Shown here: one piece after another, positions 50,370-61,241 of the stretch
Position numbering within the stretch: the stretch's first letter is position 1
Layout: each line of letters begins with the position of its first letter
Made by a program: the position numbers and the translations under genes
The notes under the pieces: model-generated
Seen by the model: the letters and a program-made list of their open reading frames with translations, nothing else
What the model was told of the DNA's origin: nothing
Database searches by the model: none
Assembly (NCBI GenBank): GCA_024640985.1
Contig: JAHEDY010000008.1
Span: 1-64,000, forward strand
Length of the DNA stretch: 64,000 nt
Source of the DNA: Gammaproteobacteria bacterium
GTDB taxonomy: Bacteria; Pseudomonadota; Gammaproteobacteria; Pseudomonadales; Litorivicinaceae
Direction: 5' to 3'

Positions 50370-50530
50370 AGCGCGACGGAAAAACACTCAGAAAATCCGA
50401 CCTTCCGAGCAAAATCTGTCCGGTCTGCAGTCGGCCGTTTACCTGGCGAAAAAAATGGGAAAGAGATTGGGGTCAAGTGATCTATTGCAGTGATCGTTGC
50501 CGTCGGCAGGGGGTGCAGGTTGAAGTCTGA
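50366..50530 (+). CDS. DUF2256 zinc-ribbon protein
   Basis: A 54-residue protein: GTG start at 50366 overlapping the photolyase stop (GTGA), TGA at 50528-50530. It reads [19 protein letters not shown] followed by [12 protein letters not shown], with cysteines at 18, 21, 41 and 45 forming a probable zinc site. This is the DUF2256 pattern, a short domain often encoded beside or fused to cryptochrome/photolyase genes. Its role is unknown. It overlaps the following CRY-DASH start by 11 bases, which ties it to the cluster. Confidence 0.9.
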   Translation: MKRDGKTLRKSDLPSKICPVCSRPFTWRKKWERDWGQVIYCSDRCRRQGVQVEV

Positions 50531-51809
50531 AGTGGTGATTTGGTTAGTCCGTGATACCTGTCGGGTGACAGATAATCCGGCACTCCATCGTGCATTTCAG
50601 ATCGCGCAAACCCGAGGAGCACAGGTTCTTGCATTGGCGTGTCTAGAGCCGAGGCGGTGGGCTGATCAGCAATTTGGGTTGTCCCGAGTTGGATCGCATT
50701 GGATGCGATTCCGTGCGGAGAGTTTGCGTGCATTAAGACAAGAGCTCGAGGCATTGGACGGGGGGTTGTGGTTGAGCTCAGAAGAGCCTGTCTATGCAGT
50801 CAACCGGATTCAGCAGCAATACTCGGTGATTACCCTTGTCTGCGATGAACCTGTTGCGACGGAAGAACGATTGGAAGTAGCAAGGCTTGAGGCTGAGGGT
50901 TACCAAACGGTCTCAGTTTTTGTGGATGATTTGTTTCGCTTTGAACAGCTTCCATTTGATTTAGATGAGCTCCCGGCGACTTTTTCGAAATTTCGGAAGG
51001 TGGTTGAGAAAAAACCGAGTCTATTACCAGATCGGCCGATCGATAGCCCGACAGTGGGTGGATGTATCGCACAAGGCTGGGCTGATCCGGCGGAATGGCA
51101 AGAGGCGCTGGAGATCCCGCTAGATCCGAATACCGAGGTTCCAACACATGGTGGCGGAGAATCAGCCAATCGGCATTGGCAGGCCTATCTGGATGCGGGG
51201 GCCTTATCGCATTACAAGCAAACGAGAAATGCATTTCAAGGACCGATGCAGTCGAGCCACTTATCAGCATGGCTTGCCCATGGATGTATCTCACCACGAC
51301 AAATCTGGTGGGATACGCTCCAATATGAGCGGGATGTCGAAGCCAATGAGTCCACTTACTGGTTGCGATTTGAATTGTTGTGGCGCGAATATTTTCGGTG
51401 GTACTCAAGAGCCAGTGATTGGACCCTGTTTCGTCGAACAGGACCGAGTGATCAAGTCTTCGGGTTTGACCAGAATGTCCGTCGTTTCGAGCGATGGAAA
51501 ACAGGTCACACTGATTGCGATATCGTTGATGCTGCGATGCGGGAGCTCAATCAAACCGGTTGGATGAGTAATCGGGCAAGGCAATTGGTTGCTAGCCATC
51601 TCATTTATGAATCGAATTTGGACTGGCGTTTGGGTGCAGCCTATTTCGAAAGCCAATTGATCGATTTTGATGTTGCCAGTAATTGGGGGAATTGGGCCTA
51701 CATCGCAGGTGTCGGGCCTGATCCACGAGGTGGTCGTATTTTTCATCTCGATGATCAGGCAGACCGCTATGATCCAGATGGGTCCTATCGGAGTCGTTGG
51801 CTGTTATGA
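50520..51809 (+). CDS. CRY-DASH cryptochrome/photolyase
   Basis: A 429-residue DASH-type flavoprotein. The N-terminal domain begins [18 protein letters not shown]. The linker contains [11 protein letters not shown], and the FAD domain has [19 protein letters not shown], the [21 protein letters not shown] stretch and [23 protein letters not shown], all diagnostic of DASH proteins. These bind FAD and MTHF and repair single-stranded cyclobutane dimers. The start is TTG 50520 with AGGGGG seven bases upstream, overlapping the DUF2256 stop; a GTG at 50532 is the alternative. The next gene overlaps by ATGA. Confidence 0.92.
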   Translation: MKSEVVIWLVRDTCRVTDNPALHRAFQIAQTRGAQVLALACLEPRRWADQQFGLSRVGSHWMRFRAESLRALRQELEALDGGLWLSSEEPVYAVNRIQQQYSVITLVCDEPVATEERLEVARLEAEGYQTVSVFVDDLFRFEQLPFDLDELPATFSKFRKVVEKKPSLLPDRPIDSPTVGGCIAQGWADPAEWQEALEIPLDPNTEVPTHGGGESANRHWQAYLDAGALSHYKQTRNAFQGPMQSSHLSAWLAHGCISPRQIWWDTLQYERDVEANESTYWLRFELLWREYFRWYSRASDWTLFRRTGPSDQVFGFDQNVRRFERWKTGHTDCDIVDAAMRELNQTGWMSNRARQLVASHLIYESNLDWRLGAAYFESQLIDFDVASNWGNWAYIAGVGPDPRGGRIFHLDDQADRYDPDGSYRSRWLL

Positions 51810-53347
51810 CCTTACCAGTTGTTGTTTGGTTCAAGCGAGATCTCCGTATCGTCGATCATGAGCCATTGGACACAGCAGTTCGTGAAGGTCCAGTGATCCC
51901 TATCTATGTGGTCGAGCCTGAGTATTGGGCGATGGAATACACCTCGGGTCGCCAATGGTCATTTTTGAGGGATTCGATCTTGTCACTGGATCAGGCCTTA
52001 ACCGCATGCGGACAGCCATTGTGGACTGCAATCGGTCAGGTCGAAGAGGTGTTTGATCGACTGCATCGTCGGTATCAGTTTCAGACGCTGGTCTCACATC
52101 AAGAAACTGGTCCTGATTGGACGTTCCAACGGGATCGTCGAGTCAAGCAATGGTGCAAAGACCGAGGGATCACTTGGTCTGAATACCGGCAACATGGAGT
52201 GGTTCGTGGTCTTCGTGAGCGCCAAGGCTGGGCCAAACAATGGGGTGAGCTGATGGATCGCCCGCAACGAGCTGCCCCGTCTCGAATTGAAGGCGTTGGT
52301 AGCCCTCCGAAAACGGCTACTGAAGTGTTGCAAGCGGTATCGATTGCTGATGAATCTCTGATTCTCAGTCAGACCGGTGGTCGCGCTGAGGGTCTAGAAC
52401 TCCTGGACAGCTTTTTAGACAGGCGTTGTGAAACCTATCGTGGTGGAATGTCGAGTCCGTTGACCGGAGAGCAAGTCTGTTCACGGATCTCGACACATCT
52501 TTCGGTCGGGACTTTGAGTGTTCGCGAGGTTTGGCAGCGTGTGTGTGAGCGTCGTGATGCGCTCAAACAAGATGGAGGCCGATCCCAGGCTCTCCTTAGC
52601 TTGAAATCGTTTCAATCAAGATTGCATTGGCATTGCCATTTTATGCAGAAACTCGAGTCAGAGCCTCGGCTCGAGTTTGAAGAGTTACATCGAGGATTTA
52701 TTGGGTTACGCGACACCCATAGTACCGCGAATTCGGCATCATTTGAGCGTTTTCGAACAGGCACCCTCGGCTGGCCATTTGTGGATGCATGCTTGCGATG
52801 TCTGTCACAGACGGGTTGGTTGAATTTTAGAATGCGCGCCATGCTGGTTTCGATTGCGAGCTACCATTTGTGGATTGATTGGCGTCAAACCGGCGCGTTA
52901 ATGGCGCAATGGTTTACCGACTTTGAGGCAGGTATTCATTGGTCACAAGTGCAAATGCAATCAGGAACAACGGGGATCAATGCCAACCGGATGTATTCTC
53001 CGATCAAACAATCTGAAGACCAGGATCCACAAGGGATCTTTATCAAACGGTGGGTGCCGGAGCTTCGATCTGTGCCCGTTGAATGGATTCATCAACCCTG
53101 GCGAATGCCCTTAAGTATGCAGAGAGCGGTGGGATGCGAGATGGGTCTGCATTACCCAGAACCCATTGGTGACCCAACCCAGCTTGCGCGAGTGGCGCGG
53201 ATGCGATTCAAGGCATGGATTGAATCGCATGATTTGAAGCCTGAGGCTCAACGAGTACTCAAAGCACATGGCAGTCGGCTGAGACAGGCGCGTCCGCGTT
53301 ATGTTACAAAGGATTCTTCTTCTCAGATGGCTTTGGATTTGGAATGA
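51806..53347 (+). CDS. Third photolyase/cryptochrome-family protein
   Basis: A 513-residue flavoprotein-like protein with an antenna domain (VVVWFKRDLRIVDHEPLD) and an FAD domain (GTLGWPFVDACLRCLSQTGWLNFRMRAMLVSIASYHLWIDW). A distinctive IHWSQVQMQSGTTGINANRMYSP segment then precedes FIKRWVPEL. In E. coli photolyase the equivalent region contains the FAD-proximal Trp382; by manual alignment that Trp is missing here. The lineage resembles COG0415 proteins of marine bacteria and cyanobacteria and is of uncertain activity. The ATG at 51806 overlaps the CRY-DASH stop; the DUF3429 ATG overlaps its own stop. Confidence 0.87.
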   Translation: MTLPVVVWFKRDLRIVDHEPLDTAVREGPVIPIYVVEPEYWAMEYTSGRQWSFLRDSILSLDQALTACGQPLWTAIGQVEEVFDRLHRRYQFQTLVSHQETGPDWTFQRDRRVKQWCKDRGITWSEYRQHGVVRGLRERQGWAKQWGELMDRPQRAAPSRIEGVGSPPKTATEVLQAVSIADESLILSQTGGRAEGLELLDSFLDRRCETYRGGMSSPLTGEQVCSRISTHLSVGTLSVREVWQRVCERRDALKQDGGRSQALLSLKSFQSRLHWHCHFMQKLESEPRLEFEELHRGFIGLRDTHSTANSASFERFRTGTLGWPFVDACLRCLSQTGWLNFRMRAMLVSIASYHLWIDWRQTGALMAQWFTDFEAGIHWSQVQMQSGTTGINANRMYSPIKQSEDQDPQGIFIKRWVPELRSVPVEWIHQPWRMPLSMQRAVGCEMGLHYPEPIGDPTQLARVARMRFKAWIESHDLKPEAQRVLKAHGSRLRQARPRYVTKDSSSQMALDLE

Positions 53348-53793
53348 CAGACGACGATCAGAACCGGATGGAAACCATGGGTGTCCGATTGGGCTATCTT
53401 GGTTTGTTACCTTTTGTTGCCGGCGCGGTTGCTGCACTCCTTTCCAATGAATTGGCGTCCTTTGCTCTGCAAGCCTTTGTCTTGTACTCACTGGCGATTT
53501 TGTCGTTTATGGGCGGGGTTCACTGGGGCTTGGCCTTGATTACCGGAACACGCCAGAGTTCCCGGCTGTTGGTCTCTGTGATCCCCGTGATCGCTGCTTG
53601 GATTTGCTTGATGACGCTGCCGGCGCATCTGACGCTGGCGGTCTTGGGCGGTGGGTTTATTGCGCAATGGTTTGTTGACCGACCGATCCTGGCAGAGCTT
53701 CCGATTCCGTCTTGGTATCTGGAGATGCGTCCCCGGTTAGCCTATGTCGTTGCCGGCTGTCATTTATTTATGTTGTTTCGGTTGATGAGCTAG
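53344..53793 (+). CDS. DUF3429 membrane protein
   Basis: A 149-residue protein with four to five hydrophobic segments. It begins near LGYLGLLPFVAGAVAAL, with the conserved LSFMGGVHWGLAL and IAQWFVDRP segments of DUF3429. Function is unknown; members are frequent companions of photolyase genes. Coupled by ATGA to the third photolyase. It ends the cluster, abutting the convergent peptidase gene with no gap and no visible terminator. Confidence 0.88.
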   Translation: MTDDDQNRMETMGVRLGYLGLLPFVAGAVAALLSNELASFALQAFVLYSLAILSFMGGVHWGLALITGTRQSSRLLVSVIPVIAAWICLMTLPAHLTLAVLGGGFIAQWFVDRPILAELPIPSWYLEMRPRLAYVVAGCHLFMLFRLMS

Positions 53794-54594
53794 TTATTGG
53801 GGGAGGCTGTTGATCTCGGGCACGAAAAGTGACGGATCAACGGACACTCCATTGAGAATGACCCCTAAATGCAAATGCGCGCCTGTCACCCGGCCTGTCG
53901 CTCCAACAGTGCCGATCGGTTGGCCTTGTTTGACCACTTGTCCTTCACGGACATCAATTTGATCCATGTGGTTATACATGGTTTTTAAACCTTCCCCGTG
54001 ATCGATCACTACTAAGCGTCCGTTAAAAAAGAAATCACCCACCAAGGTGATACGACCCCGAGCGGCCGCTTTGATTGGAGTTCCTGTGGGTGCTGCAATA
54101 TCAGTTCCGGAGTGTGGGCGGCGTGGTTGATCGTTAAAGAATCGACGTTTACCGAAGGGACCTGAAATTGGACCTTCGACTGGAAGGATCAGTCGGATGG
54201 TATCGAGTTCTCCATCGAATGCATCGAGTGCACCGCGCTGCCGCTTGGATTCTCCCTTGATGCGATCAAGATCGAGCGTATTCGGCGTGACATGTCGTTG
54301 ATTTTTTAGATAGATGCGTTGTTCGAGGTATTTCTTCGATCGGACTTCAAATGGAATTTGCTTCCCCATGTTTTGCAACTGGTGGGTCCCTGGCTCGAGT
54401 GATAGCGGTAAACCAACGACCGCTAAATCTTGGCCATTATCTTTGATGGTCAACACTGGTTTTCCGTCAAATGTCGGGCGAGAGTCTGGTTCGATGGGAA
54501 TGATGGCGACGCCTCCGGGGACGCGTGAGTCCTCGATTGCCATTGCCGACGTTGTGAGCGCAGCGATGAAGACTGCGAGATATCCAAATCTCAT
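53794..54594 (-). CDS. M23/LytM-family peptidase
   Basis: A 266-residue exported protein with a signal peptide (residues 1-19, ending AMA-I). A beta-rich N-terminal domain is followed by a LytM domain with zinc ligands in RPHSGTDIAAPTGTPIKAA and THLHLGVILNG-type HLHLG (written AHLHLGV), and an NHMDQ loop between. All three ligand positions are present, so it may cleave peptidoglycan cross-bridges rather than act as a regulator only. The ATG overlaps the xseA stop (ATGA), so the two are co-expressed; the order xseA-M23 is common in pseudomonads. Confidence 0.92.
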   Translation of the reverse strand: MRFGYLAVFIAALTTSAMAIEDSRVPGGVAIIPIEPDSRPTFDGKPVLTIKDNGQDLAVVGLPLSLEPGTHQLQNMGKQIPFEVRSKKYLEQRIYLKNQRHVTPNTLDLDRIKGESKRQRGALDAFDGELDTIRLILPVEGPISGPFGKRRFFNDQPRRPHSGTDIAAPTGTPIKAAARGRITLVGDFFFNGRLVVIDHGEGLKTMYNHMDQIDVREGQVVKQGQPIGTVGATGRVTGAHLHLGVILNGVSVDPSLFVPEINSLPQ

Positions 54595-55874
54595 GTTGGG
54601 TCCTTCATGATTTGAGTCACTGTGGCGTTGAGCCTGCCATCTTTGAGGCGAATTTCAACTGGGGACTGCTCGGTCACATCACCGACGGATCCAATCGAGC
54701 GATCCACCTGCGTATCACCTTTTAAAACGATTCCGTAACCACGGCTTAATGTTGCAAGAGGACTTAAGGTGTCCAGTTGAGCGCTGAGATGAGCTAGGGC
54801 GATTTTAGTGTGTTTGATGCGCTGATCCGCGGCTTGTTGCAAGCGCGACTGGATGGATCGGACGTCATGACGTTTCAAGGCGATGTACTCAGTCGGGGGC
54901 ACGAGTTTTCGCTCGAGTTGTCGCAGTCGATCCCGGGATTGATTGGTGTGTTGCGTGACGCCACTGGAGAGTCTGTGAGTCAACAGTTCCAGTCGTTGCT
55001 GTGCCAGTGAGATCAATGTATCTGCACGTGAGACGAGACGATCTTGGTATTGATGTAATCGCCGGGTGATGTCGAAGACGTCCGGTGTTGCTAGTTCTGC
55101 TGCTTGCGATGGCGTAGCGGCTCGGACGTCAGCGATTAGATCGGTCAGTCCAGTATCAGTTTCATGTCCGACCGCAGAGATCACGGGAATTTGGCAGTTG
55201 GCCAGGGTGCGGCATAGCTGTTCATCATTGAATGCGCTGAGATCCTCAGAAGCGCCACCGCCGCGTCCAATGATGAGAACGTCGGCAATGCCTTCTTCAG
55301 AGGCTCGTCGTAGGGCTGAAACGAGCTCCTCTGGAGCGGTCTCTCCTTGAACAGCTGCCGAATAGAACCGAATGTTCGCGATCGGCCAGCGCTTGTCTAG
55401 AATGGTCAGCATATCGCGAATCACAGCGCCCTTTGGCGAGGTGATCAAACCGATGCATCGAGGCATCGTGGGTAGAGACTGTTTACGAGCTAAATCCGTC
55501 AAGCCTTCGGCGACCAGTTTGGCTTTCAGCGCGTCGAGTTTTGCTTTTTGATCACCAACACCTGCTTCGGCCATATTTTTGACGATCAACTGCAGTCGCC
55601 CGTTCGGTGGGTAGAAGTTCACCTCACAGCGGACACGAACTTTGAGTCCATCACGAGCAACGAGTCGGACCAATCGGTTGGCCCCCTTGAACATCACAGC
55701 GCTTAAGGAGGCTTCACCATCGGTTAAGGAAAAATACCAGTGCCCTGACGGATAGGTTTTAAAGTTGCTGATTTCAGCATCCAAAATGACGGCTCGAGGG
55801 AAGAATTCAGTTAGCGCTTGGGTCAGTAAGGCGGCCAGCGAAGAGACTGTTAGCGCATTTTCGGCCTGGCTCAC

Positions 55875-55886
<12 letters not shown>
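54591..55886 (-). CDS. xseA: Exodeoxyribonuclease VII large subunit
   Basis: A 431-residue nuclease subunit. The N-terminal OB domain has LDAEISNFKTYPSGHWYFSLTD and AVMFKGANRLV. The catalytic core follows (PKGAVIRDML, IIGRGGGASEDLSAFNDE, PVISAVGHETDTGLTDLIADVRAATPSQAAEL), then a long coiled coil and a C-terminal segment LSRGYGIVLKGD. It degrades single-stranded DNA with XseB, which is not in the window. Divergent from guaB, as in E. coli. Confidence 0.96.
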
Positions 55887-57407
<1,521 letters not shown>

Positions 57408-57409
57408 TA

Positions 57410-58963
57410 ATGGATATTCATGCTGATCGACTGCTGATTCTGGATTTTGGATCGCAATACACCCAACTAATCGCACGCCGCGTTCGTGAACATGGTGTCT
57501 ATTCAGAGATCCTTCCTTGCGACGTTGATCCTGCTCGGATTACTGATTTTGCTCCAAAAGGCGTGGTGTTGTCGGGAGGCCCTGAGTCAACAACTGATGG
57601 AGCAGGGTGGGCAATCCCCAAAGAGGTGTATGACTTAAACGTCCCGATTTTGGGCATTTGCTACGGGATGCAAGCGTTGGCTCAAGAGCTGGGTGGTCGT
57701 GTGGAATCGAGCCAGTTACGTGAGTTTGGTCACGCGGATCTTGTGATTGAAGATGATTCCTCGCTACTGGCTGGGTTATCTGAGACCGGTGCGTTATCGG
57801 TCTGGATGAGCCATGGCGACCGAGTGGTTGATCTGCCACCAGGCTTTGAGGTGATTGGTTCCAGTGCTCATGCGCCGATCGCCGCAATGGCCAATGACGA
57901 ACGAAGAATTTATGGCCTGCAATTCCATCCTGAAGTGACTCATTCGGAGGGCGGATCTGAGATGCTCGCCCGGTTTGCGCATGGGATTTGTGGTTGCGGT
58001 CGGGAATGGACGCCTGAAAATATCATTGATGACGCGATCAATGAGGTCCGCAAACAAGTTGGCGATGGTCAGGTGTTGTTAGGATTATCTGGGGGTGTCG
58101 ATTCCTCTGTGGTCGCGGCACTTCTTCACAAAGCAATTGGTGATCAACTGGTTTGTGTGTTTGTGGACAATGGTTTATTGCGCCTCAATGAAGGTGTGCA
58201 AGTGATGGAAACATTTGCTCAGAATCTGGGTGTTAGAGTCATTCGAGCGAACGCAGAAGACCGGTTCTTAACAGCTCTGAAAGGGGAAGCTGACCCGGAG
58301 CGAAAACGTAAGATTATCGGTCGAACATTTATTGAAGTGTTCGAAGAAGAGGCAGCTAAGTTGCGTGATGTTCGTTTCCTTGCTCAAGGAACGATTTATC
58401 CGGATGTGATCGAATCAGCAGGTGCCGCATCAGGAAAGGCTCATGTGATTAAAAGTCACCACAACGTTGGTGGTCTTCCAGAGGATATGCGGATGGAGCT
58501 TGTTGAGCCGCTGCGCGAACTCTTTAAGGATGAAGTTCGGATTCTCGGTGTCACGCTTGGCCTTCCTCCGTCGATGGTCTATCGCCACCCATTCCCGGGG
58601 CCAGGACTCGGCGTACGTATCTTGGGAGAGGTGGATAAGCGTTCGGCTGATACCTTGCGCAAAGCGGACCACATTTTTATTGAAGAATTGAGAAAAGCTG
58701 ACCTGTATGACAAGGTCTCACAGGCATTTGTGGTCTTCTTGCCAGTAAACTCTGTCGGTGTCGTTGGCGATCAGCGCCGTTACGCTCCGGTTGTGGCACT
58801 TCGCGCAGTTGAGACGATTGATTTTATGACAGCACGTTGGGCGCATTTACCCTATGAGTTTATCGAGCGTGTTTCAGGTCGAATCATTAATGAGATAGAA
58901 GATGTGAGTCGCGTCGTGTATGACGTCAGTTCCAAGCCGCCTGCTACTATCGAGTGGGAATAG
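57410..58963 (+). CDS. guaA: GMP synthase (glutamine-hydrolysing)
   Basis: A 517-residue enzyme. The class I amidotransferase domain comes first ([17 protein letters not shown], the nucleophile Cys in [12 protein letters not shown], and [12 protein letters not shown]). The ATP-pyrophosphatase domain has the P-loop [16 protein letters not shown], and the C-terminal dimerisation domain has [15 protein letters not shown] and KPPATIEWE at the very end. Intact and of normal length. The guaB-guaA operon is standard for the group. Confidence 0.98.
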   Translation: MDIHADRLLILDFGSQYTQLIARRVREHGVYSEILPCDVDPARITDFAPKGVVLSGGPESTTDGAGWAIPKEVYDLNVPILGICYGMQALAQELGGRVESSQLREFGHADLVIEDDSSLLAGLSETGALSVWMSHGDRVVDLPPGFEVIGSSAHAPIAAMANDERRIYGLQFHPEVTHSEGGSEMLARFAHGICGCGREWTPENIIDDAINEVRKQVGDGQVLLGLSGGVDSSVVAALLHKAIGDQLVCVFVDNGLLRLNEGVQVMETFAQNLGVRVIRANAEDRFLTALKGEADPERKRKIIGRTFIEVFEEEAAKLRDVRFLAQGTIYPDVIESAGAASGKAHVIKSHHNVGGLPEDMRMELVEPLRELFKDEVRILGVTLGLPPSMVYRHPFPGPGLGVRILGEVDKRSADTLRKADHIFIEELRKADLYDKVSQAFVVFLPVNSVGVVGDQRRYAPVVALRAVETIDFMTARWAHLPYEFIERVSGRIINEIEDVSRVVYDVSSKPPATIEWE

Positions 58964-59011
58964 GCAATATCTGGTGCTGAATTCATTGGAGTACTTGTTA
59001 CGATTCGAAGT

Positions 59012-59527
59012 TTGACGACAGATGATTTGATTGAGGTAGAACAGGTTTTTACCCATGCGTTTTCTGTCGAGGAAGCGTCGGCTATCTACCAAATCATTCG
59101 GGCCAGCATATCGAACAATACACCGGATTCACGGCTGTGCTTGGGGTACGAGAAACAGACAAATATTGTGGGCGCGATTGCGTTCACATCAGTAGTCTTC
59201 GAACCAGATGAAGACTTGACCGGATATATTCTTGCGCCTTTAGCAGTTCATAGTGATTATCAACAACAAGGAATCGGCACCAAGCTCATCGAGTTCGGGT
59301 TGGCGCATCTGATTGCCCAAGGGGTCGATGTCTTACTCGTATACGGAGATCCTGAGTATTACGGAAGATTTGGATTCGACGTGGAATTGGGTAGACATTT
59401 CAGGCCCCCTTATACGCTTGAATACGAGTTGGGATGGCAAGCCAAGCAGCTGGGTACATTGGATCTTGGGGATCGGATCTATCCGTTTCGATGCGTTGAT
59501 GAGCTCTCAGATCCATCGTTTTGGTAG
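59012..59527 (+). CDS. GNAT-family N-acetyltransferase (YhbS-like)
   Basis: A protein of about 171 residues with the acetyl-CoA-binding core: GYILAPLAVHSDYQQQGIGTKLIEFGLAHL (motif A with QQQGIG), then VDVLLVYGDPEYYGRFGFDVE, the YhbS-like Y-x-R-F-G-F motif. The substrate is unknown. The first canonical start is TTG at 59012, but the frame continues upstream as T-I-R-S in front of LTTDDL, the usual first strand of GNAT proteins. A GGAG at 58988 would suit a start at ACG 59000 or ATT 59003. The true start is therefore probably non-canonical and slightly upstream. Confidence 0.82.
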   Translation: MTTDDLIEVEQVFTHAFSVEEASAIYQIIRASISNNTPDSRLCLGYEKQTNIVGAIAFTSVVFEPDEDLTGYILAPLAVHSDYQQQGIGTKLIEFGLAHLIAQGVDVLLVYGDPEYYGRFGFDVELGRHFRPPYTLEYELGWQAKQLGTLDLGDRIYPFRCVDELSDPSFW

Positions 59528-59866
59528 CTTTGTTCTGGTGATCAGAATTGGCTCATGATCACGAACTTTTGAGCATCCCACTACCACTCAGGCATGATCA
59601 GCCACCCTCGAGTGATCTTGAGTCACGGTAAAAACATCAAAAAAAGTTGTAGATGCTCTTCGCAATGCGTCATCAGATTGCTATGTAATCCCACGGTTTT
59701 ACGCCACAGATGCGTTTGATCGCAAAAACGATGAACTCCACTTAAGATTTTATAACGAAAATCAATTGATTAGATCAAAACGATCTTAGACAAGTCGAGC
59801 GAACGCTTTAGGTTGAGGTGTGGATTAGCGGTCTCATGGAGGAGAAACACAGTAGGAGTTCATACC
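59528..59866. other. Regulatory-looking gene-less stretch
   Basis: About 340 bases with no convincing frame or terminator. The right half is rich in A+T and carries the overlapping palindromes at 59761-59778. It ends in two purine-rich ribosome-site-like stretches, the second being the Shine-Dalgarno of the small membrane protein. Confidence 0.4.
59761..59778. promoter_or_regulatory. Overlapping palindromes, possible operator
   Basis: A perfect ten-base palindrome ATCAATTGAT (59761-59770) overlaps TTGAT-TAG-ATCAA (59766-59778). The latter resembles an FNR/CRP-type half-site pair but has a three-base instead of four-base centre. It lies about 90 bases before the small membrane protein gene. 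The regulator is unknown. Confidence 0.3.
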
Positions 59867-60106
59867 ATGACTATCTCACAGTTTCTCGACCCCACTTGGA
59901 ATGCTCTATCAAGCGCCCCCGGAGAATTTAAATACACGATGTCGGTCGTCTTGGCAGGCATGTGGTGTGTTATTTTCGGGATCTACACGGCCGAGCTGAC
60001 CTTTATCGGGTACAACATTTTGGGGCACATTGCGGTGATTACAGGGGTCTTCGTGACGCACCGCGTGTTTCAGACGGCTCGAGAATACACGCCGAACCAA
60101 GGCTGA
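59867..60106 (+). CDS. Unrecognised small membrane protein
   Basis: 79 residues from the ATG at 59867, with AGGAG eight bases upstream; an in-frame extension to 59813 is less likely. A polar N terminus (SQFLDPTWNALSSAPGEFKY) leads to two hydrophobic segments (about residues 22-40 and 45-62) with conserved-looking Trp, Cys and His, then a short charged tail. I do not know the family. It stands alone with a long upstream region containing palindromes, which suggests regulated expression. Confidence 0.7.
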   Translation: MTISQFLDPTWNALSSAPGEFKYTMSVVLAGMWCVIFGIYTAELTFIGYNILGHIAVITGVFVTHRVFQTAREYTPNQG

Positions 60107-60124
60107 CGAATACATGCCGTTTCT

Positions 60125-60146
60125 CGAGAGCCTCAACAGGCTCTCG
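60125..60146 (+). other. Strong hairpin after the small membrane protein
   Basis: A nine-pair perfect stem CGAGAGCCT / AGGCTCTCG with loop CAAC, 19 bases beyond the stop codon. It is followed by G residues, not T, so it does not look like a standard terminator. It may be an mRNA-stabilising 3' hairpin. Confidence 0.5.
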
Positions 60147-60314
60147 GGGGGCGGTATGAGCGACGAGACCACTCGTCTGATCGGCATGGGTCTCTTGCGG
60201 GAATAACAGTTCTTCAGATACTCGCATTTTTTATTCGGGATCGTAAACGAATCACTGCTGTGATTGTCGTTCTATGATACCGTCGCGACTTGATTGTTAA
60301 CGGCGATTGTTCTC

Positions 60315-61241
60315 ATGCCCGACCTGATTCTTCATCATTATTGGCCATCACCCTTTGCGCACAAAATCCGGTTAGCGCTCGGCTTGGTCGACACATCATG
60401 GAAGTCTGTCGAGATTCCACGTGTTCCGCCAAAACCATTACTGATGCCACTTACAGCAGGCTATCGTCGCACGCCCGTCTTACAGAGTGGCGCAGATGTT
60501 TATTGCGATACGCAAAATATCGTGAGAGCCATTTCTGAGCTGACTGCGACGAGCTTGTTGCTACCGACACGACAGCGTGGGCAAATCTTCGCCTTGACCG
60601 ACTGGGTGGATGGGACCGTGTTTAATTTAGCCGCTCGAGTGATTCTCACATCAGCGCTCGACACAGCGCCGCCTGAATTCATTCAAGACCGCGGTGGATT
60701 ATATTTTGGACCAAATTGGACACCGGAAGGGTTGAAGGCGCAATTGCCGGGCGTGATTCGGCAACTCGCCGCGCATTTGGACTCAATCAATCAAGGCCTG
60801 ACTGATACTGGAGGCTATTTTACTGAGTCGCTATCTTACGCCGATATCTCCATTGCTTACGTGGCATGGTTTATCCGAGGGCGTTGGGATGTCGGTCCAG
60901 AATTTTTGTCGCAATTCCCAAGAGTTGAACGCATTGAGCGAGACGTCCACGAACAAAGCACCGATCGTCATGAGGAAGTATCCGCTGAGTCGGCTTTAAT
61001 GACGGCTTTGCAGGCAAAGTCCAGCGCCCCGCGGGGGGTACAAGCGCAGATTGGATCAAGACTGAGTGAAGGGATGCGGGTCTCGATCCGACCTCAAGCC
61101 GAAACCTCCGACCCCCCAATTATCGGTCGCTTACGTTATTTGGATCGAGTCAGGGTGTCGATCGATCATCAAGACCCGCAAGTCGGTGATGTGGTGGTCC
61201 ATCTGCCGGTTGCCGGTTACCAAATTCAGCCGAGTGACTAG
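60315..61241 (+). CDS. Glutathione transferase-like protein with C-terminal extension
   Basis: A 308-residue protein. The N-terminal thioredoxin-like domain starts LILHHYWPSPFAHKIRLALGL and includes the GYRRTPVLQSGADVYCDTQNI glutathione-binding turn. A helical GST C-terminal domain follows (YFTESLSYADISIAYVAWFI). The last 70 residues form an extra beta-like domain (GMRVSIRPQAE, GRLRYLDRVRVSI) not found in ordinary GSTs but shared by a group of uncharacterised homologues. The ATG at 60315 fits the family start; the frame from 60294 adds seven unneeded residues. The downstream transporter gene overlaps it. Confidence 0.85.
   Translation: MPDLILHHYWPSPFAHKIRLALGLVDTSWKSVEIPRVPPKPLLMPLTAGYRRTPVLQSGADVYCDTQNIVRAISELTATSLLLPTRQRGQIFALTDWVDGTVFNLAARVILTSALDTAPPEFIQDRGGLYFGPNWTPEGLKAQLPGVIRQLAAHLDSINQGLTDTGGYFTESLSYADISIAYVAWFIRGRWDVGPEFLSQFPRVERIERDVHEQSTDRHEEVSAESALMTALQAKSSAPRGVQAQIGSRLSEGMRVSIRPQAETSDPPIIGRLRYLDRVRVSIDHQDPQVGDVVVHLPVAGYQIQPSD

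Noticed and set aside
59766..59778. FNR box
   Set aside because: The half-sites match, but the centre is three bases instead of the four expected for FNR, so it is listed only as an unassigned palindrome.
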